NCBI GenBank assembly: GCA_003221985.1
Contig: QHUQ01000231.1
Span: forward strand, 1 to 8,060
From: Gemmatimonadota bacterium
Lineage (GTDB): Bacteria; Gemmatimonadota; Gemmatimonadetes; Gemmatimonadales; GWC2-71-9
Length of the DNA stretch: 8,060 nt
Direction: 5' to 3'
Made by a program: the position numbers and the translations under genes. Of this stretch, positions 1 through 5,361 are shown piece by piece. The notes beneath the pieces are model-generated. The model had not been told where the DNA came from. It worked only from the letters and a program-made list of their open reading frames with translations, and ran no database searches. Positions within the stretch are counted from its first letter, which is position 1. The number at the start of each line of letters is the position of its first letter.

Positions 1-340
1 CCTGAACGTCGCCGCGCGTTTCGTCCAGGACTTTTCCCATCTCGCGCGTCATGTCGCGCGCGAGCGACTCCTTGCGATCCGCGATGAGCTGGGCCGCGCG
101 GAACAACAGCTCGGCGCGCCGGGGCGCAGGCACGAGCCGCCACCGCTCGTACGCGAAGCGCGCCGCGTCGATCGCCTGCGCCGCATCCTCGGCGGTCGAT
201 TTCTGAAAGTCACCGACCAAATCGTCCGTATTGGCGGGATTGCGATTCTCGAAAGTGTCGCCTGAGGCGGATGGTACCCAGGCACCGTCAATAAAGTTGT
301 CAAAGGTCGTCGTCTTGGCGGTTGCTGTCCTCATGGGCAT
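1..340 (-). CDS. Aldehyde dehydrogenase family protein, N-terminal part (runs off the left edge)
   Basis: Reading the minus strand from 340 gives an open frame of about 113 codons to the window edge, with no stop. The protein begins MPMRTATAKTTTFDNF and continues through DGAWVPSASGDTFENRNPAN, AYERWRLVPAPRRAELLFRA and DMTREMGKVLDETRGDVQ. This is the classic N-terminal fold of NAD(P)-dependent aldehyde dehydrogenases, which oxidise aldehydes to carboxylates in the cytoplasm. The NPANTDD-VG-FQ segment resembles alpha-ketoglutaric semialdehyde dehydrogenases (YcbD/GucD-like), but subfamily assignment is tentative. The catalytic Cys and Glu would lie beyond the edge; a full enzyme is about 480-500 residues. 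Two in-frame ATG codons, at 340 and 334, could start it; neither has a clear Shine-Dalgarno sequence. It is divergent from the receiver-like gene at 558. The family call is secure; substrate and exact start are not. Confidence 0.88.
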   Translation of the reverse strand, partial: MPMRTATAKTTTFDNFIDGAWVPSASGDTFENRNPANTDDLVGDFQKSTAEDAAQAIDAARFAYERWRLVPAPRRAELLFRAAQLIADRKESLARDMTREMGKVLDETRGDVQ

Positions 341-557
341 TGAGAGTGCCGTACTGTGGACATCGGCTGCAACATCGTGGCGAAATGCCTCAGACACAGT
401 GGCTTACGGATTCGGCTTGGATCCAAACTCTCGGGGTCAGCCGGAACGGGAACCTCGGGTGGGAGAGAGAATTGGGCGCAATATGCCTGAGTTTCCAGCG
501 AGCGACGGTGGCATGAATCCTGAAGTACCGCTTGGTGTCCGAGGAGATGGACCAGCG
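341..557. other. Divergent intergenic region between the aldehyde dehydrogenase and receiver-like genes
   Basis: About 217 bases separate the leftward aldehyde dehydrogenase start from the rightward receiver-like start, so promoters for both should lie here. Base composition is visibly less GC-rich than in the flanking genes. I found no -35/-10 pair good enough to name on either strand, and no strong hairpin. The rightward frame stays open through this region, with in-frame ATGs at 483 and 513, so a longer receiver-like protein is formally possible. However, that part of the frame shows no recognisable protein pattern. Confidence 0.5.
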
Positions 558-956
558 ATGATGACCAACGTTGCAGCCACCACCGATTGCCTCCTGAACA
601 CCGCTCCCGCGGCGAACGCGCTGAAAGTGGTGATCGTCAACGGCAACCCGGAGATGCTCGAGCTGCTCGACACGATGCTCGCCGCCGGTCACTACGACGT
701 CGTCTTCGTCGAGTCGAGCGAGCACGCGTATTCGCAGATCAAGCGGGTGCAGCCGAACCTCGTCATCCTGTGTGTCCGGATCGACGACGCCGAGGGATTT
801 CAGGTGCTGTCGATGCTGAAGCTGGATGATGAGACCAGGGGGATTCCGGTGCTGACGTATACGACCGAATACGAGGGCCGGGAAACGGAAGAAGAGCTCC
901 TCGAGCGCTCCGAGACCGAGTTGTTCTCGGCCAAGGCCGCGGTCTGGATGAACTGA
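558..956 (+). CDS. Degenerate receiver-domain (response-regulator-like) protein
   Basis: The 132-residue protein is almost entirely one CheY-like receiver fold. Beta1 is KVVIVNGNPEMLELL (residues 23-37), beta3 is PNLVILCVRIDDAEGF (66-81), and beta4 is IPVLTYTTEY (96-105). In a normal receiver the end of beta1 holds an acidic pair and beta3 ends in the phospho-accepting Asp. Here these positions read N28-G29 and Cys72, so phosphorylation by a histidine kinase is unlikely. The Thr-rich end of beta4 survives, while the usual Lys-Pro of beta5 is not clear. There is no output domain. I chose the ATG at 558 because AGGAGA (542-547) lies 10 bases upstream; ATG 561 is also possible, and the frame continues upstream to 231 without homology. 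It lies 24 bases before the PilZ-like gene and probably works with it, perhaps as a phosphorylation-independent adaptor. The fold is fairly sure; the function is unknown. Confidence 0.8.
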   Translation: MMTNVAATTDCLLNTAPAANALKVVIVNGNPEMLELLDTMLAAGHYDVVFVESSEHAYSQIKRVQPNLVILCVRIDDAEGFQVLSMLKLDDETRGIPVLTYTTEYEGRETEEELLERSETELFSAKAAVWMN

Positions 957-960
957 ATGG

Positions 961-969
961 TGTTATAGT
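961..969 (+). promoter_or_regulatory. Possible extended -10 promoter in front of the PilZ-like gene
   Basis: The sequence TGTTATAGT in the 24-base gap fits an extended -10 element (TGn followed by TATAGT). No good -35 hexamer lies 17 bases upstream, which extended -10 promoters tolerate. Transcription would begin about 5 bases before the ATG at 981, giving a nearly leaderless mRNA. That would agree with the lack of a Shine-Dalgarno sequence there. It may be chance, since the PilZ-like gene could equally be read through from the receiver-like gene. Confidence 0.35.
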
Positions 970-980
970 CGCGCCGGATC

Positions 981-1355
981 ATGGACGACTTAGAGGCCGT
1001 CGTTGGGCCCCGCGGAAACAACACGCGGGATGCAGAGCGTATTGAGATACTCGGCGAGCTCCACGGCGAAGTGATGGTCTTCCAGTCGATGGCGATCAAG
1101 GAAATCAGCCGCGCCGGCGCGCAGATTGAAACCGGGTTTCCTCTCCAGCTCGATTGCCTTCACGATTTTCGGCTGACGCTCGGCGATCGCTCCGTCGTCG
1201 TCAAGGGCCGCGTCGTGCACTGCAGCATCACCGAGGTCGAGCAGGAGCTGGTGCTCTACCGATCGGGGCTCGAGTTCATCGAGCCGTCCGACGGCGTGTC
1301 CACGGTCATCTCAGAGTTCATCGACGCCATCAAAAACGGCCGGCGCGCGCTGTAG
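981..1355 (+). CDS. PilZ-domain-like protein
   Basis: This 124-residue cytoplasmic protein has the layout of a stand-alone PilZ domain, the common receptor for cyclic di-GMP. An RxxxR motif is present as RDAER (residues 16-20), followed by a beta strand and the motif EISRAG (41-46). The latter matches the (D/N)xSxxG signature except for Glu in the first position. A later strand pattern, VVVKGRVVHC (72-81) and YRSGLEFIEPS (93-103), fits the PilZ beta-barrel, and the C-terminal ISEFIDAIKN forms a helix. The Asp-to-Glu change may weaken nucleotide binding but keeps the acidic charge. The ATG at 981 is the only sensible start and lacks a visible Shine-Dalgarno sequence. The gene follows the receiver-like gene closely, so the two probably form a signalling pair affecting motility, surface or secretion functions, though targets cannot be read. 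It converges on the peptidase gene. Confidence 0.8.
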   Translation: MDDLEAVVGPRGNNTRDAERIEILGELHGEVMVFQSMAIKEISRAGAQIETGFPLQLDCLHDFRLTLGDRSVVVKGRVVHCSITEVEQELVLYRSGLEFIEPSDGVSTVISEFIDAIKNGRRAL

Positions 1356-1501
1356 CGATGAACGTCGCCCCCGCAGAGATCTCCAAAGACTTGACGGCTG
1401 AAAGGCTCGCCCTTCATCGCTCGCCTGAAGGCTTCGCGCTCCGCTGATGATGTCCTCGGCGTTCCTCGGTCGTGTCCGGCTTCAGCCGGACCGTGGTGCC
1501 G
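1356..1501. other. Convergent intergenic spacer with repeat-like sequence
   Basis: This spacer separates the ends of the PilZ-like and peptidase genes. Its first part (about 1399-1446) has imperfect, short inverted segments built on ctcgcc, cttca and tgaagg, resembling a degraded intergenic repeat. Its last part holds the 31-base palindromic element described separately. No T-tract terminator is visible for the PilZ-like gene, and I see no gene here. Confidence 0.45.
1466..1496 (-). repeat. REP-like palindromic repeat, copy 1 (intergenic)
   Basis: The core at 1474-1491 is a perfect inverted repeat: arms GTCCGGCT and AGCCGGAC of 8 bases around a 2-base centre. Including flanks, the minus strand of 1466-1496 matches the plus strand of 2830-2860 at 30 of 31 positions. 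It sits 6 bases beyond the peptidase stop codon, where the hairpin could stabilise the mRNA 3' end or help termination, although no U-tract follows. The same words translate as SGFSRTV, a string I recall from many Acidobacteriota proteins, which suggests a multi-copy genomic element. Confidence 0.8.
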
Positions 1502-2986
1502 TCAGTTCTGCTGCCCCGTTCGGACGGGCGTGTTCGCACGCGGCGGCGTGACGTAAGCCGTCACGAAGCTTTCGTGTCCGCCAGGGTCGACCGCAGCGAC
1601 GCCGAAAACGTAGTCGTCGATCTGCATGTTGGGCAGAACCAGGTTGGTGACGTTGCCAACCAGCAGCTCATGCTGCCAGTCGGGGCCCCAGGCCTCGCGC
1701 CAGAAAATTCTGTACGCCGCCGCCCCCTGTACCGCACTCCATTTCAAGTTCGCATCGTAGCCGGACGGCGCGCGCGAGATCAGCGGCTGATTGCGGTCGC
1801 CCAGCACGCTCGGGGGCGGGGGCGCCAGCGCGAGCGTCGCGGCGGCGGCCGCGTTGACGCGCGCGTTCTGAGCGAGATACGGCAGCGAGATGCCTTCGTA
1901 GGTATCGCGCACGTCGTGCTGGCGAGTGAAGTTCTCCCGCGACTCCCGGAAGCCGACCGCGGTGAATCCGAGCTGGTTGTACGCCGAGTGGTCTCCGCCG
2001 CGGCCGAACCGATCGGGACGCGCCATCGGACGCACTCTGTGCGACGGCACGTAGCGTCCGCCCCACCGCTGGACGAACCGGGCCAGCTCCCGCGACGGCG
2101 AATCCTCGGGGCCTTCCGAATAGACGCGAATCGTCGCGCCGTCGACGATCCCGTTTCCACCGCGATCGCCACCGACGATGTCGTTGTTGAGAACCGCTTC
2201 GATGGGAATCCTTTCGGCGACCGCTTTCTGCGCGTGCAGCCGCGCGCCCAGGAGCCCCTGCTCTTCGCCCACGTGGCACATGAACACGAGCGTCGCGTCG
2301 AAGTCGATGCCGCTCTGGCTGAAAATGCGCGCCAGTTCCATGGTCAACGCCGTACCGCTGCCGTCGTCGTTGACGCCGGGCGCGAGGTTGTCGAGCGGCG
2401 CGTTGGGATCGGCTGGCGCCGCCGCCGGCGCGTCGGGATCGCGCGGCGCGCCGCCCGCATTGGCGGCGCCCTGTCCGCCCGGACGAGCCACCGTGTCGTA
2501 GTGGCCGCTGACGTAGATTCGCCGCAGGCTTCGGCCCGGCAGAATCGCCATGACGTTGCGCATCTCGACGTTGCGCGTTACCCGGCCCTGCGGCGGGACC
2601 TGATAGGTGTCGAAGCTGACCTTCAAATGCGGGTTGTAACTCGACATCTCGGTGAGGATCCATTGGCGCGCCGCCCCTATCCCGCGCGTCGTCGAGGTTG
2701 TCGACGAAAGCGAGCTGCGGGTCTCGAAGCTCTCGAGCTTCTTCAGAATGGTACCGAGACGCTCCTCCGACACCGTGCCGACGAGCTTGACGATCCGCGG
2801 ATCGAGATCGCCCGCGACGTCCTGCGCCGCCACGGTCCGGCTGAAGCCGGACACTACCGACACGACAACCGCCGTCAGCAGCGCCGCGCGGAAGCCGGTC
2901 GCGCGCGCGCACACCGAACCGTCGCCCGTCGCAGCGTCGCACCTCGCACTGTCGCACCCCGCACCTTCGCACGTCGTTCCAGTCAT
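1502..2986 (-). CDS. Secreted M28-family zinc peptidase with C-terminal FN3-like domain
   Basis: The 494-residue protein carries a complete M28 (aminopeptidase Y/S type) di-zinc site: H162 and catalytic D164 in SGHYDT, bridging D207 in GVNDDGSG, catalytic E241 and ligand E242 in GEEQG, D269 in LNNDIVGGD, and H357 in QHDVRDT. The GDHSAY motif (331-336) is also typical. Such enzymes release N-terminal residues from peptides. A hydrophobic stretch (34-47) ending near TVAAQD (51-56) looks like a signal peptide, so the protein should be exported. Residues 167-202 are a Gly/Ala/Pro-rich insertion, and 405-482 resemble a fibronectin type III domain. The ATG at 2986 overlaps the stop of the upstream cyclotransferase-like gene as ATGA and has GAAGG-like purines upstream. 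The first 32 residues are oddly Cys-rich and come from a tandem repeat. A GTG at 2914 (V25) would give a more normal signal peptide. Physiological substrate is unknown. Confidence 0.92.
   Translation of the reverse strand: MTGTTCEGAGCDSARCDAATGDGSVCARATGFRAALLTAVVVSVVSGFSRTVAAQDVAGDLDPRIVKLVGTVSEERLGTILKKLESFETRSSLSSTTSTTRGIGAARQWILTEMSSYNPHLKVSFDTYQVPPQGRVTRNVEMRNVMAILPGRSLRRIYVSGHYDTVARPGGQGAANAGGAPRDPDAPAAAPADPNAPLDNLAPGVNDDGSGTALTMELARIFSQSGIDFDATLVFMCHVGEEQGLLGARLHAQKAVAERIPIEAVLNNDIVGGDRGGNGIVDGATIRVYSEGPEDSPSRELARFVQRWGGRYVPSHRVRPMARPDRFGRGGDHSAYNQLGFTAVGFRESRENFTRQHDVRDTYEGISLPYLAQNARVNAAAAATLALAPPPPSVLGDRNQPLISRAPSGYDANLKWSAVQGAAAYRIFWREAWGPDWQHELLVGNVTNLVLPNMQIDDYVFGVAAVDPGGHESFVTAYVTPPRANTPVRTGQQN
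2830..2860 (+). repeat. REP-like palindromic repeat, copy 2 (inside the peptidase gene)
   Basis: The core at 2835-2852 is the same perfect palindrome as at 1474-1491, and the 31-base element is in inverted orientation to copy 1 with one mismatch. It lies in the coding strand of the peptidase gene and encodes about residues 43-52 (VSGFSRTV), the end of the hydrophobic core and the polar part of the signal peptide. The reading frame is kept. Together the two copies bracket the peptidase gene. Confidence 0.8.
2921..2972 (-). repeat. Degenerate 7-8-base tandem repeat at the peptidase 5' end
   Basis: On the plus strand, units of the form gtcgcacc, tcgcact, gtcgcacc, ccgcacct and tcgcac follow one another, with less perfect units on the left side. 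Read on the minus strand as GTGCGA-like units, they encode the Cys/Asp/Ala/Gly-rich residues 5-22 of the peptidase. Such a low-complexity block is unlike a normal signal-peptide N-region and suggests repeat expansion at the gene start. Confidence 0.65.
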
Positions 2987-3387
2987 CCCTTCACCTTCAG
3001 GTGTTCGAGGTAGTCCCCCGATTCGATCCGCTGCGCGCGGCCGAGCGGGGCATTGTAGAAGTACGCCCAGGCGGTGGCGACGTGGCCGTCATCGAAGGTG
3101 ACGGACGTCTCGGTGCGCGTGTAAAGGCTTGAATCCGCGTCGCCCGATCGAAAGCCCTCGATCTCGTCCAATACCGCCAGCACCACGTCGGGATCCAGCA
3201 TGCGATGCACTTCGCCCCGGACACGGCTGTCGAACGCGGGGACCGCCGCAGGAAAGATCCCGAGATCGAAGAGCGTCGCATGAATCCAGCCGCGGCCTTC
3301 CGGCGTCAGCTTGGCGTCGATGCGCGAACGGCCCGGCCGTTCGAAGCCGCTCATGAGCGTGCCGTAGAAAAAAACGAGATCCGTCAT
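2983..3387 (-). CDS. Gamma-glutamylcyclotransferase-like (AIG2/GGCT fold) protein
   Basis: This 134-residue cytoplasmic protein has the short length and motifs of the GGCT/AIG2-like fold. FFYGTLM (residues 6-12) forms the substrate loop. LDEIEGF (73-79) carries the probable catalytic Glu, most likely E77, and LYTR (88-91) fits the conserved Tyr-x-Arg. Known members convert gamma-glutamyl amino acids or gamma-glutamylamines to 5-oxoproline, or, like YtfP, have no proven reaction. Which substrate applies here cannot be said. The ATG at 3387 immediately precedes the YGTL-bearing strand, as is usual; no clear Shine-Dalgarno sequence is visible. A strong-looking promoter lies about 40 bases upstream. 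The TGA stop overlaps the ATG of the peptidase gene by 4 bases (ATGA), so the two are probably translationally coupled. A cyclotransferase plus aminopeptidase pair would fit peptide turnover, but one protein is cytoplasmic and the other exported. Confidence 0.87.
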   Translation of the reverse strand: MTDLVFFYGTLMSGFERPGRSRIDAKLTPEGRGWIHATLFDLGIFPAAVPAFDSRVRGEVHRMLDPDVVLAVLDEIEGFRSGDADSSLYTRTETSVTFDDGHVATAWAYFYNAPLGRAQRIESGDYLEHLKVKG

Positions 3388-3425
3388 GGGCGGAAAATGA
3401 TGGAACGTGGGCGTCGCTGGCGAGG

Positions 3426-3454
3426 AGTGTAGGGGGGCGGCCGGAAGGCGTCAA
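3426..3454 (-). promoter_or_regulatory. Sigma70-type promoter for the cyclotransferase-peptidase operon
   Basis: On the minus strand TTGACG (3454-3449) is followed by 17 bases and then TACACT (3431-3426). These match the -35 and -10 consensus at 5 of 6 and 4 of 6 positions with ideal spacing. The predicted start of transcription near 3419 leaves a leader of about 30 bases before the ATG at 3387. The -35 element lies within the hairpin at 3440-3470. This is the best promoter in the window. Confidence 0.65.
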
Positions 3455-3470
3455 GCGCGCGCCCTCCGGC
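3440..3470 (-). terminator. Hairpin after the ABC operon, possible terminator
   Basis: On the minus strand an 11-base arm, GCCGGAGGGCG, is followed by a 9-base loop and CGCCTTCCGGC. This gives an 11-pair stem with one G-U pair. It begins 25 bases beyond the stop of the anchored-protein gene (stop at 3496-3498). No U-tract follows, so it would be an atypical intrinsic terminator or an mRNA 3' stabiliser. It overlaps the -35 region of the next promoter. Confidence 0.5.
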
Positions 3471-3495
3471 TGAGACAAACGCTCACGCCAATGCG

Positions 3496-4548
3496 CTAAT
3501 GCGCGGGTTTGAAACCCTTGTTGGTGACCGCGCCAATCACGTCGAACACCTCGGCGGGCACCGAGAAGGACAACGCGACCGTCCTGCCGGTGCCACCGAG
3601 CTCGAGCGATTGCATCATCAGCTGCAGCTCGGGCCTCGAACCGGCGCTCATCTTCGCGAGCGCCAGGAAGCCGCGTACGACATCACGCAGGTTGGTCGCA
3701 GCTTCGTCGTCGCGCGCTTCCGCGCGCACGACGCCGCGGATGCCGCCGTTGATGTGACCGCTTGCCGAAAACCAGGTGATCGCGGGCAGCCGGCTCGAGA
3801 TCGCCTCGGGAAGACGCGTGTGTGCGGTCAGCGCGTCGAAGCGACCGACCGCCCAGACGTTGCCGCTGTCCATCTCGCGCACGAGGTTCATCAGAGCGTC
3901 GTTGCCGGTCACGCTTTCGAGGCCGGTCCGCGGGTTGTTGCCGGCGCGGTGCAGATCGACTGCGGACCGGATCAGCTTCGTGCTGCCAATCGCGGCCAGT
4001 CCCGGCTCGATGAAGGACAGCGACAGGCTGGCGGAATGGCCGTGCGCGGCGATGTCGCCGGCGCTGGCGTCCACGAGATCTTTGGGGTCCGCCACGATGA
4101 GACGCTTGCCGTTGTAGTTCTCGACGTGCGCGCCGTGATCCCGCATCAACGCTTCGATCTTCACTTCGTCGAAGCGGCCCCGCGCCAGCACCATTCCCGC
4201 GCCCGGAGTGTTCGTGCCATCACGATCCGGATAGAGGCACGCGACGACCCGGTCGACGTCGGTTTCGAGATTGATCCCGGTCTGGTTCTGAAGTTCCTGC
4301 TGCCCGTTTTCCTGCATCGGCAGGGCGCGGTGAAGCTTCTGGCGCAGCTCCGAGGTCATGATCTCGTGCACGTTCGCGAACGCGATGGCCGCGGCGTCCC
4401 GCGGGACGTAAGCAAGCTCTTCGGGACCTCCCTGGCGGCCGAGCGCGCCGGCGGGGAACCCGACGTAGTAGGCGACCAGCCCGGTGCCCAGGCCCACGCC
4501 CAGGACCAACACCGAGACAATCACGAAATACCGGGTCCTTGTAGTCAT
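3496..4548 (-). CDS. Membrane-anchored protein of unknown function, last gene of the ABC operon
   Basis: I do not recognise a named family with certainty. The 350-residue protein starts MTTRTRYFVIVSVLVLG and has one N-terminal membrane segment (residues about 7-27) after a short basic stretch, with no clear cleavage site. The rest should lie outside the membrane. After the anchor comes ELAYVPRDAAAIAFANVHEIM, then a region with VVACLYPDRDG, GMVLARGRFDEVKIEALMRDHG and NYNGKRLIVADP. This pattern resembles DUF3352-like or uncharacterised anchored proteins common in Acidobacteriota. No catalytic motif stands out. I chose ATG 4548 over GTG 4554 because GAGG (4560-4557) lies 8 bases before it. It follows the second permease by 18 bases and is probably co-transcribed, so it may assist the transporter or be a cell-envelope partner. 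A hairpin lies downstream. Confidence 0.75.
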   Translation of the reverse strand: MTTRTRYFVIVSVLVLGVGLGTGLVAYYVGFPAGALGRQGGPEELAYVPRDAAAIAFANVHEIMTSELRQKLHRALPMQENGQQELQNQTGINLETDVDRVVACLYPDRDGTNTPGAGMVLARGRFDEVKIEALMRDHGAHVENYNGKRLIVADPKDLVDASAGDIAAHGHSASLSLSFIEPGLAAIGSTKLIRSAVDLHRAGNNPRTGLESVTGNDALMNLVREMDSGNVWAVGRFDALTAHTRLPEAISSRLPAITWFSASGHINGGIRGVVRAEARDDEAATNLRDVVRGFLALAKMSAGSRPELQLMMQSLELGGTGRTVALSFSVPAEVFDVIGAVTNKGFKPAH

Positions 4549-4556
4549 GGACACAG

Positions 4557-4560
4557 CCTC
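4557..4560 (-). promoter_or_regulatory. Ribosome binding site deciding the start of the anchored protein
   Basis: GAGG on the minus strand is 8 bases before ATG 4548 but only 2 bases before GTG 4554. This favours the ATG as the true start. Confidence 0.55.
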
Positions 4561-4566
4561 AAAGTC

Positions 4567-5361
4567 CTATACGCTCGCAGCTTCCCGACAGTTCCCGCCG
4601 TCAGTCGAGACAGTCGGCACCTCGCGAAACACCTGCATCAGCATGCTGACCGCCGAATCCTGTGGCATCTCGTGCCTGACCAGCGCCTGCAGGTAATAGG
4701 CGACCGTCAGACGCTTGAGGTACCCGGGAAACAAGAGCACGGCCGGCTCCCATCCGAAGGCGAAGACGAGCCCCAGGACGAGCGGCCGCCTGAGCGTGGT
4801 GCCGACGAGGGCAAAGACCGCGCCGTACGCCGCAAGGCCGATGGCCAGCATCCCCAAATCGGCCACCAGGGACGGAAACGCTTCGGCGATGGCGCCCTGT
4901 CCAGTCGGCACGACGAGAAAGAACACGAGCATCACCGACGGCAGTACCAACAGAACCGTGCACACGAGATACGCGAAGTACTTGCCGAGGAGGACGGCGC
5001 TCCGCGGAATCGGGCGTGTGAACAAGTAGGTGATGGTTTTGTCATCCACCTCGTCGGCGATGAGCGAGGTGCCGTAGAACACGCCAAGCACGGGAACGAT
5101 GAACCTGAGGTAGAGCAGCCAGATCATCATGCCGAAGATCGCGGATCCGCCCGCCTGCACGCCGTTGATCTTCAGGCCCGACGCGTAGAGCGTGGCGGCG
5201 ATCCGAAGGGCGGACGCGAGCAGCACCGGCCCGCCGAGGAGCACGCCGAGAAACACCGAGCGGCGCGACCACAACATCTGACCGAGCGACAGATCGAACA
5301 CCCGTCCCGCGGATGAGAGCAGGCCCGGCGTCCCTCCGGCGGGTCTGGCCGGCTGCGTCAT
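4567..5361 (-). CDS. ABC-2 type transporter permease (second module)
   Basis: This 264-residue integral membrane protein begins MTQPARPAGGTPGLL and has hydrophobic segments near residues 36-58, 76-100, 128-152, 165-188 and 192-212. IADEVDDKTITYLFTRPIPRSAVLLGKY (101-128) is the cytoplasmic motif typical of ABC-2 permeases of the NosY/Gld-like kind. The ATG at 5361 overlaps the TGA of the upstream ATPase gene as ATGA, indicating translational coupling and a shared transporter. The last 50 residues contain no further membrane helix, and the protein ends VSTDGGNCREAASV. Most relatives have a sixth helix followed by a short basic tail. The open frame continues upstream of 5361, but that part is an out-of-frame reading of the ATPase. 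Direction is probably export; the substrate is unknown. Confidence 0.88.
   Translation of the reverse strand: MTQPARPAGGTPGLLSSAGRVFDLSLGQMLWSRRSVFLGVLLGGPVLLASALRIAATLYASGLKINGVQAGGSAIFGMMIWLLYLRFIVPVLGVFYGTSLIADEVDDKTITYLFTRPIPRSAVLLGKYFAYLVCTVLLVLPSVMLVFFLVVPTGQGAIAEAFPSLVADLGMLAIGLAAYGAVFALVGTTLRRPLVLGLVFAFGWEPAVLLFPGYLKRLTVAYYLQALVRHEMPQDSAVSMLMQVFREVPTVSTDGGNCREAASV

Noticed and set aside
231..557. Upstream extension of the receiver-like protein by 109 codons
   Set aside because: It would overlap the aldehyde dehydrogenase start and shows no protein-like pattern; a good Shine-Dalgarno sequence supports the ATG at 558.
1472..3013. A 513-codon open frame on the plus strand
   Set aside because: It lies opposite the M28 peptidase, is Arg/Ala/Val-rich with no recognisable domain, and is the usual antisense frame of a GC-rich gene.
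3089..3478. Alternative minus-strand frame over the cyclotransferase-like gene
   Set aside because: It lacks the YGTL and EGF motifs present in the frame at 2983-3387.
3499..5316. A 605-codon open frame on the plus strand
   Set aside because: It spans the antisense of two minus-strand genes and their gap; His/Arg/Asp-rich composition and lack of motifs mark it as an antisense shadow.
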